Assembly: GCA_003427395.1 (NCBI GenBank)
Contig: BFEA01000004.1
Coordinates: 1,903,346-1,960,023, forward strand
Reading direction: 5' to 3'
From: Chara braunii
Lineage: Eukaryota > Streptophyta > Charophyceae > Charales > Characeae
Length of the DNA: 56,678 nt
The notes beneath the pieces were generated by a model. It ran no database searches, was not told the origin of the DNA, and saw only the letters and a list, made by a program, of their open reading frames with translations. Below are positions 21,487 to 31,660 of this stretch, in pieces. A program made the position numbers and the translations under genes. The first letter of the stretch is position 1. Each line of letters opens with the position of its first letter.

Positions 21487-21487
<1 letters not shown>
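20701..21487. other. no recognisable gene
   Basis: Only short A runs (20996-21010, 21080-21096) and unique-looking DNA. Short ORFs have no family feature. Confidence 0.5.
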
Positions 21488-21522
<35 letters not shown>

Positions 21523-21649
21523 AAGGCCCTTGTGCAAGACCTCTATCCTGGTGGTGGTAAGAGAGCCACCGGGATTGAGGCTTTGCCTGGTGGGCCGCTC
21601 CATCTATTGGTGGGGAGCAACACCTGCTGGAAACTGGGTCCAGCGTCCC
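21488..21649 (-). repeat. SINE-like element, full copy with long variable hairpin
   Basis: The T run at 21488-21521 is the poly(A) on the sense strand. The third hairpin pairs CCTC (21540-21543) with GAGG (21577-21580), ATCC (21545-21548) with GGAT (21572-21575), and GGTGG (21550-21554) with CCACC (21566-21570). Outside these, GGCCC (21525-21529) pairs GGGCC (21592-21596). The loop has the core TCTTACCA on the sense strand. The two conserved hairpins and the GGGACGCTGG head follow to 21649. Confidence 0.82.
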
Positions 21650-21697
21650 ATAAATACATCTTTGCTGCACAGTACACCAAGAGAGTGACGCCAAAGT

Positions 21698-21721
21698 GCT
21701 GGAAACCGGGTCCAGCGTCCC
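21698..21721 (-). repeat. SINE-like element, hairpin 1 fragment
   Basis: GGGACGCTGGACCCGGTTTC on the minus strand, without the rest. It lies 50 bp from the full copy. Confidence 0.55.
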
Positions 21722-22224
21722 ATATCCACTTTACTCTTCCTTACCTAACCTGCAGCAGGGTCGGGTATTGGGGGGGGACCACCGGGGGGCACCGGTGGAG
21801 TCTCTCTCCATCCCCTAGCCTCTGCCATCCACCGACTATCCTCATGGCGCCCATTGGACTCTGCAATAGCATGTGTTCTGAAAGGCTGAAGCAGCAAAAG
21901 ACAGGCTGCAGAGAGATCAGCTGAGATCAGCTGAAATCTTTTGGCGAAATACAGAAGCATTTTTTTTTTGGCCCATATACAAAGCCACTACCCTGGTGTC
22001 CCTCCCCTAGCTTCTGCCCTCCATCTGCTGTCCTCACTGCGTCCCGTGGCCCATGTGCCACAATCAAAATATCTGAGCAAGAAGTGAGGATTGTGCGGTC
22101 TGCCAGCATTGAATACCCGGCAACCCAGGGGATTGACTGAGCAGGCCAAGGGAACTAAGATTATCCAGGAATAACATCCTGCTGGAAACCGGGTCCTAAA
22201 TCTTCCTTTATAGACCAGTGTTGT

Positions 22225-22250
22225 GCTGGGAACCGGGCCCAGCGTCCCTT
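22225..22250 (-). repeat. SINE-like element, hairpin 1 fragment
   Basis: GCTGGG pairs CCCAGC around CCCGGTT on the minus strand, with the GGGACGCTGGG head. A second partial hairpin-1 word lies at about 22183. Confidence 0.5.
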
Positions 22251-22421
22251 ACCCCATCTACTCTTCCTGACTGAGAATGCACTGAAGGGGACAGGGATAA
22301 GCAGGGATAAACAGGGGTAAGCAAGGATGGGCAAGGATAACCAGATGAGCAGAAAACCAGAGGTAAGCAAAGCAGCTGAGTAGGCAGGACAGCAGGTAGC
22401 TAAATTAACTGGAATGGGTGA

Positions 22422-23255
22422 CTACTCGCCACTTTTTGAAGTGATACGTGCTGGAAGCCATCCAGAGCCCCTATCAGCTACTCCGTTTATTGATATTGCT
22501 AGAAACCGGGTCTCATGCAACCAGTAGTTTTCTTCCAAGGCCAGGTGGTGGGGAGGAAAAGGGTCTGCGAAGTCCTGAGTCGGTCTTAGCGGGGTGCCGA
22601 GATCAATCGTGGTCCAGTCGTGAAAGATCAGCTGGTAGTCTCGTACTATCTCCGTCCGGGGTTCTCCCTGCGAGTCCCTTTCAGGTTGGTGGCCAGTCCA
22701 TTTCACTTTGGCCACCCAACCCTCCCTCTCTCCACCCAGCCAATTTTTGCTGAATGTAGAGATTATCCTATTCATATCCCCCCAGGTATTCATTAGGTCG
22801 AGCTTTTCTTTAGCCGTCTTCCATTGGGCCGCTATCTCGTGTTGGACCAATGTTCGGATTTGCTCCATGGCCTCGCCGTCTTCCACCCTCGCCCCTTCTA
22901 TCTCCCGACAGCACCTTATCCGCCATATAGTCCACAGGACACTCCGTCTGCCTAGGCTGAACATATTTTCCTCAAATGTCTGTCCCTGGATTGGAGGGTA
23001 GTATCCCAAGAGAAGGGCCCTCCAGTCCCATGGCCAGACCGTGCCGGGGACAATGTGATGCCAGATCCTCTCCCAGCTTCTCCATAACAGTACTGATGCG
23101 GGACATTGGAGGAATATGTGTTCGATGGTCTCAGCCCTCCTCCTCCCTGGATAACTCAGGAGACATTTGTGGCACCATGGTAGTGCCTTCCCCTGTTGTT
23201 CCAGGCGGGTATGGTCAAACAACCAATCATTGGTTGGTGGACACCTATGCTCCAT
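22422..23255 (-). CDS. LINE ORF2 C-terminal part with zf-RVT zinc motif
   Basis: Open for 277 codons, the best kept LINE tail in the window. The zinc-binding part has CHKCLLSYPG, then ETIEHIFLQCP, the C-X2-C...H-X4-C layout of zf-RVT at the end of plant LINE reverse transcriptases. Then come LWRSWERIWHHI, WPWDWRALLLGY, VLWTIWRIRCCREIEGARV, NWLGGEREGWVAKVKW and FHDWTTID. The frame is probably open further upstream without a Met (KISALQWQMEHRCPP). No RT or endonuclease lies upstream, so this is a 5'-truncated copy. Confidence 0.8.
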   Translation of the reverse strand: MEHRCPPTNDWLFDHTRLEQQGKALPWCHKCLLSYPGRRRAETIEHIFLQCPASVLLWRSWERIWHHIVPGTVWPWDWRALLLGYYPPIQGQTFEENMFSLGRRSVLWTIWRIRCCREIEGARVEDGEAMEQIRTLVQHEIAAQWKTAKEKLDLMNTWGDMNRIISTFSKNWLGGEREGWVAKVKWTGHQPERDSQGEPRTEIVRDYQLIFHDWTTIDLGTPLRPTQDFADPFPPHHLALEENYWLHETRFLAISINGVADRGSGWLPARITSKSGE

Positions 23256-23420
23256 TTGCCACTGGAGTGCGGAGATCTTAGCAGGTCTTTTGTTGTAGTG
23301 TGCAAACCACCGTGCTCAGTTAATCCTCTGGAGATCCAGAGCAATCAATGTTGGGAGGCTTTTTTCTAGTTATTCTGTCAAGTTTTCCTTTTTATGATTC
23401 ATTTGTTCTATTCTGTATCA

Positions 23421-23562
23421 GGGACGCTGGACCCGTTTTCCAGCAGGTGATGCTCCCCACCAATAGATGGAGTCTCTCCACAAGGTGCTAGTGGTGTTTG
23501 CTCTTACCAGCACCACTAGCACTAGAGTCGTCCAAAAAAAAAAAAAAAAAAAAAAAAAAAGT
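23421..23562 (+). repeat. SINE-like element with a perfect 12-bp variable stem
   Basis: Head GGGACGCTGGA at 23421, the two conserved hairpins, then GTGCTAGTGGTG (23485-23496) pairing CACCACTAGCAC (23511-23522) without mismatch. The loop is TTTGCTCTTACCAG. An A run at 23534-23562 ends the element. Confidence 0.85.
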
Positions 23563-23728
23563 GTTTGCACATCGCCGCTTATGTTGCATGAGTATATACT
23601 CTACTGTGACATACACACAGAGAACTGGCGGGGGATGCTGACCCCGTTCGAGTGGCTGCTTTCCATTTGTCTAGAATCCATTAATGGCTAGAATGTGTTT
23701 GCACATCGCCGCTTATGTTGCATGAGTA
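23561..23728. repeat. 34-bp direct repeat
   Basis: GTGTTTGCACATCGCCGCTT and the following bases up to GCATGAGTA occur at about 23561 and again at about 23695. The second copy continues into the LINE remnant. The 100 bp between contain no recognisable element. Confidence 0.7.
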
Positions 23729-23813
23729 ACATTGCTTGTTGGAGTGCCCCATGGCACAACAGATATGGAGGTGGTGGGATGAAGCCTGGAGATCCCTAAC
23801 TGGAAAATACCTT
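23695..23813 (+). pseudogene. LINE ORF2 zf-RVT fragment
   Basis: In one frame the stretch reads CTSPLMLHE, a stop, then HCLLECPMAQQIWRWWDEAW. This is the end of the zinc motif (H-X4-C-P) and the Trp-rich segment seen in the other LINE tails. It breaks at the T run of the next SINE-like copy. Confidence 0.65.
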
Positions 23814-23898
23814 TTTTTTCTTTTTTTTTTCTTTTTTTCAAATGCTCCAATCTATTCGTGGGGAGCATCACGTGCTGGGAACCGGGCCCAGCGTCCCT
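23814..23898 (-). repeat. SINE-like element, short form
   Basis: An interrupted T run followed by the two conserved hairpins and the head on the minus strand. Hairpin 1 has the compensated pair GCTGGG with CCCAGC. There is no third hairpin, as in the copy at 3546. Confidence 0.75.
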
Positions 23899-24109
23899 TA
23901 TAATGGGAATACATAGATGATTGACAATTGATGAAAATTTGGGATGATTGAGGATCATTTTGGATGATATAGGATGTCAGAGTGGGTGATTGAGGTCATG
24001 ACATAGAACTAGATGATGACTAATCAGAAAGATTGTCTACTTAGCACTGAATTACTATCCTATCCCTAATTTCCTGTATTCATTCCAAACAACCAATCAC
24101 AATTGAGCC

Positions 24110-24360
24110 CGTGCTGTGCACCAATCAGGCCTCTTCCCGGTCTCACACCCCAATCTGGCTCGGTTACAGGGCAGCGCTACCCACCCCAGCTCCGACCATC
24201 GTTGGCCAGATTGTAGCCATTAGTCAAGTTTGCAGATTGCCTTCCTCCCTCGGCAATTCCAGACCTCTATACAAAGGCTCAAGCTCCTACATAAGCAGGT
24301 TACAGGGCACTGCCCCAGCGCCGGCTAGCGTCGTTCTGGCGCCAACTCAACCTGGCCATT
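24110..24360 (-). repeat. dispersed GC-rich module, two copies
   Basis: The module of 2440-3240 in the other orientation. GGTTACAGGGCAGCG and CCAGCTCCGACCA occur once near 24165-24205. The words GGTTACAGGGCACTG and GCGCCGGCTAGCGTCG follow near 24300. Family unknown. Confidence 0.5.
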
Positions 24361-25011
24361 GCACAAGAAGACTCAAATAGGAAATTAGCTAATCTAGAAT
24401 GCCAACCAGAAATCAAGGATCTGATAATATCAAAATCCTGATCAGCAAAACTTTCTAATGATGAAACTTTCCTAGTACCCTGAGATGATCACAAAGATGA
24501 TGGATAATGATGACGACGCTGATGATTCTTTCTCTCCACCCCTCCCCTTCTTCCATGTATTCTCCTCCTCTCCCCTCATTTCCTCTTCTCCTCCCGCTGC
24601 CTCCGCTGAGCACAACCCCAGCCCCAACGAGAGAGAGAACCTCCCCATTCTCTACTACCTTGAGGTAACCAGTTCCCCCAAAAGGTGTACCTCAAAACTA
24701 ACACTCTGACCTAGTCTGCCTCCGCCAAGAGATAATGCGCCCCCATACATATCTCCCAGCCCCAACCCAGGTCAGCTCCCATCATCAGCGTCTACTCCCT
24801 GGAGGGCAATCACCTCCCACCTTGTGTTACCCTTGCGGAGTAGCGCTCCCTTCCTGACCAACATACCTACCAACTAGACCATAGCCTATCTGGGAGATGA
24901 GAATATAACCACCAACGCGGAGATAACTACTGATTGATGAAAAAATGAATAAAAAAGTCGTGATGATGATGATGATGATGATTGGTAGATGGTGATGATG
25001 ATGATGATGAT
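24361..25011. other. no gene; GAT microsatellite at the right end
   Basis: Unique-looking DNA, C-rich between 24530 and 24800, ending in a (TGA)n microsatellite at 24961-25020. Confidence 0.5.
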
Positions 25012-25020
25012 GATGATGAG

Positions 25021-25540
25021 AACGGAAAAATTTCCCAAAATTAAATAATCATTCTATAGTGAAATTACATTCTAAATTTTAAATTTTCATTCCATCTTAA
25101 AAAATGTCATTCCAATTTTAAAATTTTCCGTCTTACTTGAAAACTTTCCTTCCAAGAATGGGGTATCCCTTCTTATGTGAACTGCATGCTAGAGATGGAA
25201 TGAAAGTGTGGACGAGTTCATGAAATATTTTAATTGGACTGTCATTCTAAGTTAGGATTTCCAGTCATAAATAGGTTAATCCAATCTAAATTAGAAGATA
25301 TTTTTTGTAATAGAATGAAAGTTTAATTAAAACATTTTATAAACTCGTCCAGACTTTCATTCCATCTTGAACAAATACATGTAGTTGGAAGGGAAAGCTC
25401 ATATTTAGACGAAAACTTATCAAATAAAATTGAAAAATTTAGAATTTGACGAACATTGGAATGATAATTTATGAATATGAAGGATTTTTTTTTTATGGAA
25501 TGTTTTTTCAACTTTCATTTCTTGTGGGAATTTTTCTGTT
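25021..25540. mobile_element. foldback element, long TIRs, 9-base target repeat (MULE-like MITE)
   Basis: The ends are AACGGAAAAATTTCCCA (25021) and, inverted, TGGGAATTTTTCTGTT (25525-25540). Complementarity continues inward over about 200 bp on each side, for example 25194-25234 with 25326-25368. It is AT-rich and has no transposase. It is flanked by TGATGATGA on both sides, which fits a 9-base Mutator-type duplication. The target is a GAT microsatellite, so the duplication is not proof. Confidence 0.65.
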
Positions 25541-25561
25541 TGATGATGATTCAGATTGGTA

Positions 25562-25592
<31 letters not shown>

Positions 25593-26239
25593 TAAAATTG
25601 GCAAAAATAATTAAGGAACGCCGAACTTGCGATACCCTAATGGCAATGGTGTGGAAGATCGACAGCTCACTATTGCTGTAATGAAAATAGAAGATGACGA
25701 TGATTACGATTTTTACAGAGAAGTCCGGATGATAATCATGAAGAAGATAAAAAAAAGATAAATAACATGGATGACGAATTAGAGAAGCCGATGATGATTA
25801 CCACCAGTAACTAAATGAGGATTACAGAAATGACGGTGCCCTTGATGAAAACCCCCCACTGAAAAGACAGTGATGAAAATCTCGATGCTCTTGATGGATA
25901 ACCTGCACAAAACAAAAAACAGACGAAAACACATATATAGGTTGATGACGACCTCCTAGCCGCTCTCTTGATGACTCTTTCCAAGTGGCACTGTGATGAT
26001 TCTTCAAGTAGGACCAACGTTCTCCGCACTTTGGTTTCCACGGGGCTGACTCCACTTTCCTCCACCGACATCGACTTTCGTCAACTCGCATGAGTTCTCC
26101 ACCCTCTTTAAAGGTCTTGGCTATGGAGTACTTCATGTGAAAAACACATGGAAAATGTTCAAACAGCAGTTGCCGCTACCATTCTCCCGTTTCCTTTGTG
26201 CCTCAGGCCAGATGCCACATCAACCTGTGACGTAGTAAT
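25541..26239. other. no recognisable gene
   Basis: It starts with a GAT microsatellite (25561-25590) and then unique-looking DNA rich in GATGA words. Two overlapping minus-strand ORFs (25811-26136) show no family features. Confidence 0.45.
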
Positions 26240-26575
26240 GACCCAGCGCCTCTGGATACCGCACGTGCGTCAAGCGCTATTCCCCATCTAATTCACAACA
26301 TCACAACACCCTCGCACCAGCGCCTCCCTCACGTCGGCTGCCAACACCGCGCCACGTGTCAGCTAGCATCTTACTAGTCACCCCAAGCCAGCGCCTCGCC
26401 AGCCGCAAGTCACCAGCGCCCCACCACTCACCTGTTGCTAGTGCCTTGCCCCCCGCCAGCATCCAGCGCCTCGCTGCACTCACACAGCCAGCGCCTCGCC
26501 ATTCGTGAGAAGCCAGCGCCTCGCAACTTGTGAGAAGTCAGCGCCCCGCCACCTCCGACCAGCCTGCGCCTCGCC
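26240..26575. repeat. irregular tandem repeat of CCAGCGCCTCGC
   Basis: About a dozen imperfect copies of CCAGCGCCTCGC with spacers of 10-30 bases. The block GTGAGAAGCCAGCGCCTCGC is itself duplicated near 26505-26545. On the minus strand the word gives repeated ARRWL-type peptides, which I take as a by-product. Confidence 0.7.
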
Positions 26576-26711
26576 TGCAAACAACCATCATGCCACCATC
26601 CGTGTGCCGCGGCGACCCGCCAGCCATAGCGCTAGCGCTAACACGCGTCAGCCTTCTTTAAGCCCAACCAATTCAATTACCTGTCAAATATCTAACAGGA
26701 AAAGACCTACC

Positions 26712-27066
26712 ATGGCAACCCAGCGCACTTTTGCTTGGATCTCCGCAACTCACGACTTCATAATGGACAGCTTTCGAATATAAACTGTATCAAACCACAA
26801 GACTACCTGTCCTAATGACCATATGGACAGCAAGATGCGCCTTCGAGCGTCGTGAACATACTTTCGGTCTACCCGAAGCTAAAACAGAAATTACGCAAAC
26901 CATACAGGCCAATATCATAAAAGCATGGAAGGTACTTAAAGAGAGACTGACCACCATCACAGATCAACAGCAAAGAGACAGTGAGGTGAACACATTTAAG
27001 GACATATGGTTTGACCCGCAGCGAAAGATAGCGGACGTGGACACACAATACAACATCAAATGGGGC
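26712..27066 (+). pseudogene. LINE ORF2 C-terminal fragment
   Basis: MTIWTARCAFERR, then IIKAWKVLKERL and IADVDTQYNIKWG. These align in order with LWTIWRIRCCREIE, IAAQWKTAKEKL and VAKVKWT of the 22.4-kb LINE tail. The similarity ends near 27066, where GC-rich DNA begins. It is more diverged than the other copies. Confidence 0.55.
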
Positions 27067-28839
27067 CTCTGGCCACCCCGGTGTCGCGCGCATCGGTCCG
27101 GCATCGCACCAGGGCAGCGCGAGACCCTCCCAGCCGCGTCACGCAGAAGTTGGTTTGAATTCCTTCGTCGCAGATAATACATGTGGAGCTTCCTTAAGCC
27201 GCTCCGGCCGAGTGCACCAGCCATACCTCTCGCGAGCCCCTGCGACAGGATAGGGCCTACGCGAGGCACGACTTACCTACACCTTACGGGAGTTGTCACC
27301 TCCCTTCGGTGGGCGTATCCCCGCCGAGCTACCAGTCCACAGTACGAAAGCTAAACAGTTGCAATCGCAGAGGAGGACCAGCCGAGGGCGTTTCTCGTTC
27401 GCTATAGCATAGGGGGTACGCGCGGTAATACGCCTCTATCGGACCCGCACGCGAATCGGCATCTTGAGGGGCTGAGGTCCCAAGCGCAACCCGTCGTCGG
27501 TCGACTAGGACGCATCCCACACACCACGCACACTCCACTTTACAAACACACATACACATAAAACAACACATATACGAAACGACACAGTACAAACAACGCG
27601 ACAACGCTCCTAGCCCTTCGGTAGCCAACCTATAACTTTCCAATGCGGAAATCAAATAGGCATAGCGCGCGAGACTTAGTATAAAACCGCGCGGACGCAG
27701 GGCTAACTCATATCGACTCGCAATGCAAGCGTACGCAAGTGGTTGCAATGATGGCCTACTATGTAGTACCCATACTTACGCGGTCCTCGTTAATCTCGAG
27801 GGTCGCATTCGATACTCAAGTGTCGGCTGACACGCGCCTTGAGGGTTAATCTCTCGACGCTGAACAACTGCCATGCGCGGTTAAAGACCACACACCCTCT
27901 TCTGCACTCTGTGCAGAGTCGGTGGTACACAAATTCACACCTGTGGTGACATTCGTTTCTTACTGCCCTGGAGATGAGTCTCACTTAAGGTCTGGGCGAA
28001 AGTCAAGGGGTTTGACTTTGACGGCTGCCACGGACCACAACGTCCAACCATACAACTCTAAAACGCAAGGGCAAGGGGAGATCCCCCTTTTATCTCAAGG
28101 CATAATCTGACTAACCCTTATGCACAATCACAGTAGGCCTCGCAAATATTCAGGACACTCATAAATATATGAGGTTTAATTATATAGGACGATCACTTCT
28201 CACAGTCACAACGGGGCTCCTCTCAACCACATATGTATGTAATCGCAGACAATCACGTCCAGAGTTCGAACCACAAACGCACTTGCAATCACATCAAAGA
28301 TTCATCCAGAAGTCCATATACTACACGGGGTCAACTTCAATCATTCTCTATACTCATACCCCTTGCTTTAACCATGCAAGCCTCAACCTCGGTGCAACCT
28401 CCCCGCAATAAAAATACTCAGTATCTTCGTTAAATGGCCATTCAATAAAGTCCGGGTAAAAACACAATAAAATAAATAAACCACAGGGCTAAAGCCTTTA
28501 GGTTGAGTGGCAGGAGTGAATTGGAATTGAGTCGTAAAACCGACGAATCAGCAACCGACCTGTTATCTTTGATAACAGAAGATGATCCTCAAGGAATTAG
28601 GCTGAATCTAGTCCTGATCTTGAATCAGACACCCCAAACGACATGTAACACAAGATAGGTCAAATGCCCAAGCTAAATCATCAGCATATGGGGGATATAC
28701 CTTCATACCACATTTTCACTCAAAGCTACCTGCCAACTAATTTCAAACCTACTTCTAAGCCAGTGCCCAAAGCAAAGGTAGACTAATGACAGAATCTCCC
28801 CTATTCAGGGTGGATCGCCAGAATCGCCACCTGTCAAAA
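27067..28839. other. non-coding DNA, partly a third piece of the 6-kb unit
   Basis: No gene. The stretch 27270-27340 (CCTCCCTTCGGTGGGCGTAT, then GAGCTACCAGTCCA) resembles the 3' ends of the two long units near 34995 and 45065 in layout. A possible TATAAAA lies near 27680. A perfect hairpin CTGTTATC-TTT-GATAACAG stands at about 28560. Confidence 0.4.
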
Positions 28840-28841
28840 TA

Positions 28842-29585
28842 TAATCTAACTCCTTTAAACTGAGAAAAATTCGGCAGCGCTTCCCGTAGGAAAAGTGTCT
28901 TTCCAGAATTTATATAAGTCCATATATGAAAGCAGAAATAATCTCTAACTCTGGAAAATCAAACTATGTCTAACTTCATGAAATAGCAAAAATTTGGGCA
29001 TCATTCCCTTTAGAAAGCCTTTAGAAAGGGAGGCTTTACAGATTTATACTAATTCAGATATTAAGGCAGAAATAATCTTAAACTCTGCAAAGTCAAATTC
29101 AGTCTAACTTCCTGAAACAGTAGAAATTTTGGCAGCATTTCCTTTAGAAAGGAAGATTTCCCAGATTTATACTAAGTCAGATATGAACTCGAACAACAGC
29201 TCGAGCTCAACTTTAGACATAATTTAACTAACTCCTTAATTTTTGTAGAAATTTCGGCAACACTCCCTCTAAAAAAGAATTATTCCAAAATTTATATAAG
29301 GCTGAGTTCAGAACTTAAGAATAACTTCGACTTCTCAAAGTCCAATTTTCTCTAACTCCCTGAATTAGTAAAAATTTTGGCAGCACTCCCTTTAGAAAAG
29401 GAGACTTTCCAGATTCCTACTAAGCCCGATATATGGAAAAGACAAGTTGAACTCTAACAAGTCCAAAGTTGACTAACTCCTTGGATTTGTAGAAATTTCG
29501 GCAGCGCTTCCCGTAGGAGAAGTAGTTTGTCAAGATTTATACAAAGCCAAATATAAGAAAAGATCCCAGAAAAAGCAGGAATTGA
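28842..29585. repeat. six tandem units of about 120 bp
   Basis: Each unit runs CTAACTCC...TAGAAATTTCGGCAGC, CTTCCCGTAGGAAAAG, then CAGATTTATACTAAG and an A-rich end. Units begin near 28848, 28970, 29103, 29227, 29350 and 29471. AT-rich and non-coding. Confidence 0.85.
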
Positions 29586-29835
29586 CCTAAGTAAAAAACG
29601 TTATTGCAGAAAATGCAGGAATTGACGCTAACTCCTATGGCTCTAGCACGTGGCGAGCAACTAAAGCAACTACCTATCAACCTGAAACTCGGACTAAGTA
29701 GTAGCCTCACTCAGTCACATGCAAGCCAAACCACAAAGGTAAGTACTCTCACCAGCCCCAAGTTCATTCCATATAGATAGTTTATGAATCTTTTAAGTCC
29801 TTGAACCCTTATTTTCCTCTTACATAAGACATAGA

Positions 29836-30520
29836 ATTGGACTATTCGCGATGGAAACAATGTCCAGTTTTCCCTTAAGATATACACGAACAAGTTGCAC
29901 AACTACTTCTCTCTTCTTTTGGGCATATGACTAGGTCATTCTTCATGGAAACAATGCCTCGCCGCCCTGAGCAGTTTAATATCCAAAATTTAGTATTTTT
30001 CTGACTTTGTTTTCAGAAAGGAAAGCAAATATGGGCAGGGGACTGAACCATTCGTCATGGAAACAATGTTCAGCTTGCCCAGACTATTTTCATTTATACT
30101 TCGTATTTTTTCCTTTCTCTTCCTGATGATATGGCTTAACGCTGGACCATTCACCGTAGAAACAATGTCGAGCTGCCAGTTCACATGCAAATATACATAA
30201 AGTACTTTCCTTTATACTCAGTTTAATTTATGTGCGTGGTTTTCAGGCTAAACCATTCACCATGAAAACAATGTTTAGCCTTAGACCAAAAATCCTCCCT
30301 CAAAATAAACAAGAATTTAAACCCCTTCAATCAGACAACCCTCAAAGTTAACTAGAGTAAACAGGTCATTCACAGTAGAAACAATGTTTGGTCCCCCAGA
30401 AAACAACTAGATAAACATAGCAACCAGGTCATTCAGAGTAGAAACAATGCCTGATCCTTCAGAAAACAGCCAAATAAACATAGCCTTGGGCCATTCACAG
30501 TAGAAACAATGCTCAGGCTT
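29836..30520. repeat. array of eight hairpins with conserved loop CATTCACnGTAGAAACAATG
   Basis: Eight copies of a loop word close to ATTCACAGTAGAAACAAT at spacings of 60-115 bases. The bases on both sides differ in each copy but pair with each other. Examples: TGGAC (29838-29842) with GTCCA (29862-29866); CTGAAC (30043-30048) with GTTCAG (30068-30073); AGGCTAAAC (30245-30253) with GTTTAGCCT (30273-30281); CAGGT (30425-30429) with GCCTG (30449-30453); GCCT-GGGC (30483-30491) with GCTCAGGC (30511-30518). The imperfect pairs are mostly G-T, as in RNA from the plus strand. Confidence 0.8.
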
Positions 30521-30807
30521 TGGTTGACGCTTCCAAACGCATGCAAAACTGCCTTTCTCCAACCTTCCCCCAGTTTATCCCTTTGTCTGCTTTCAGTCAG
30601 AATAAAGAAGGAACTTGAACTTCACTCTCACACTTTTTTTTCCTTTAGTCTGATTATGTCTTGAAGACAAAGCAAAATCATAGGGACAACCTCATGCATA
30701 CAACAGTCATACTGCAGGGGGATAAACAAACATGGGTGGTAGTAGGCTGTACAGATGAAAGTGGTCTACCTGACGATTCCTTGCCTCCAGAACTCCTCCT
30801 GAGTTCC

Positions 30808-30884
30808 GGCAGAGCTCCCGCAATTAGTGGGTGGACTCCCCACAGAGTCTTGACGCGGACCTACGGGTTGCAATCCCGCCTGCC
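30808..30884 (+). ncRNA. tRNA-like 77-base block
   Basis: GGCAG and CTGCC close the block. Inside are CCC...GGG (D-arm place), GACTC...GAGTC (anticodon-arm place) and CGGG-TTGCAAT-CCCG with a seven-base T-loop. The block is kept at the same length at 40874-40950 within diverged DNA. The acceptor has only five pairs and the anticodon loop is not seven bases. It is therefore tRNA-like or tRNA-derived and not a working tRNA gene. Confidence 0.35.
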
Positions 30885-31556
30885 GCCTTCCTCTCGTAAA
30901 CAATAAACTAGACGTAGAGTCAGAAGGGCAGAAGTAGGGAGTTTGAGTCGCTCAGATACAAGAGGGGTGCTCTCAGACTCGCAGGAGAGGGCCTTGTTGT
31001 CTTCAAGCGCCTGAGGGCCCCGCAATGGTGGCCAAAACGTAGCCGCTTGGTCAACTATAAGGCAATTGTTGCGGTCGAGCCTCTGACGATCTCCCAGTTC
31101 GCAACACTACCTTCCTTTAACAGACCTACCCTTCCCACGGTTGTCCCCTCGGCCTCTCCGTTAGTCCGCTCGGCGGAACGGTCGTGCCTCAGTCCATAGG
31201 TGAGCATGCCATCCTCCAGCTCCCCTCCATGATATCTCATGCAGTAATACGACCAGCACGCTGCTAGAGTGACGACACACCGCAACTCGTAGTAGCCTGT
31301 GCGCAGTCAAATGGATCAGCAACAGCAACCTGCGCTCCGTCCCCCGAACCAACAGCGACCCTCCCAGCAACACCGTTCGAGCATACCACTCAGCTTGCTT
31401 CGTCGGCAGCGCTTCGCGGGTCGAACGGTATCTGGCCACCGCGTGGGATACAAGCAACAGGTGAGAGATACGACCGTTTCCTTCTTCTTCTTCTTCTTAT
31501 CGACCGCGTGGCTAACACCGCTCATAGAGCCCTGAAAAAGTTTCTCAGATACAGTC

Positions 31557-31660
31557 TGAACTCGACTGTGGAACGCAGGTTGGGCTCGAATGTGGAACAC
31601 GGGCTGGGCTCGGTTGGGAAACACGGGCCGAGCTCGACTGTTGGCCACAGGCTGGGCTTG
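31557..31660. repeat. 24-bp tandem repeat, about four to five copies
   Basis: Units of the form GGCTGGGCTCG...TGGAACACG. On the minus strand they give an 8-residue repeat (RAQPVFHI, RAQPAFHS). The surrounding frame has no known domain, so I do not call a gene. Confidence 0.7.

Noticed and set aside
29836-30520. CRISPR-like array
   Set aside because: The conserved part is a hairpin loop, spacing is irregular, there are no cas genes, and the setting is eukaryotic.
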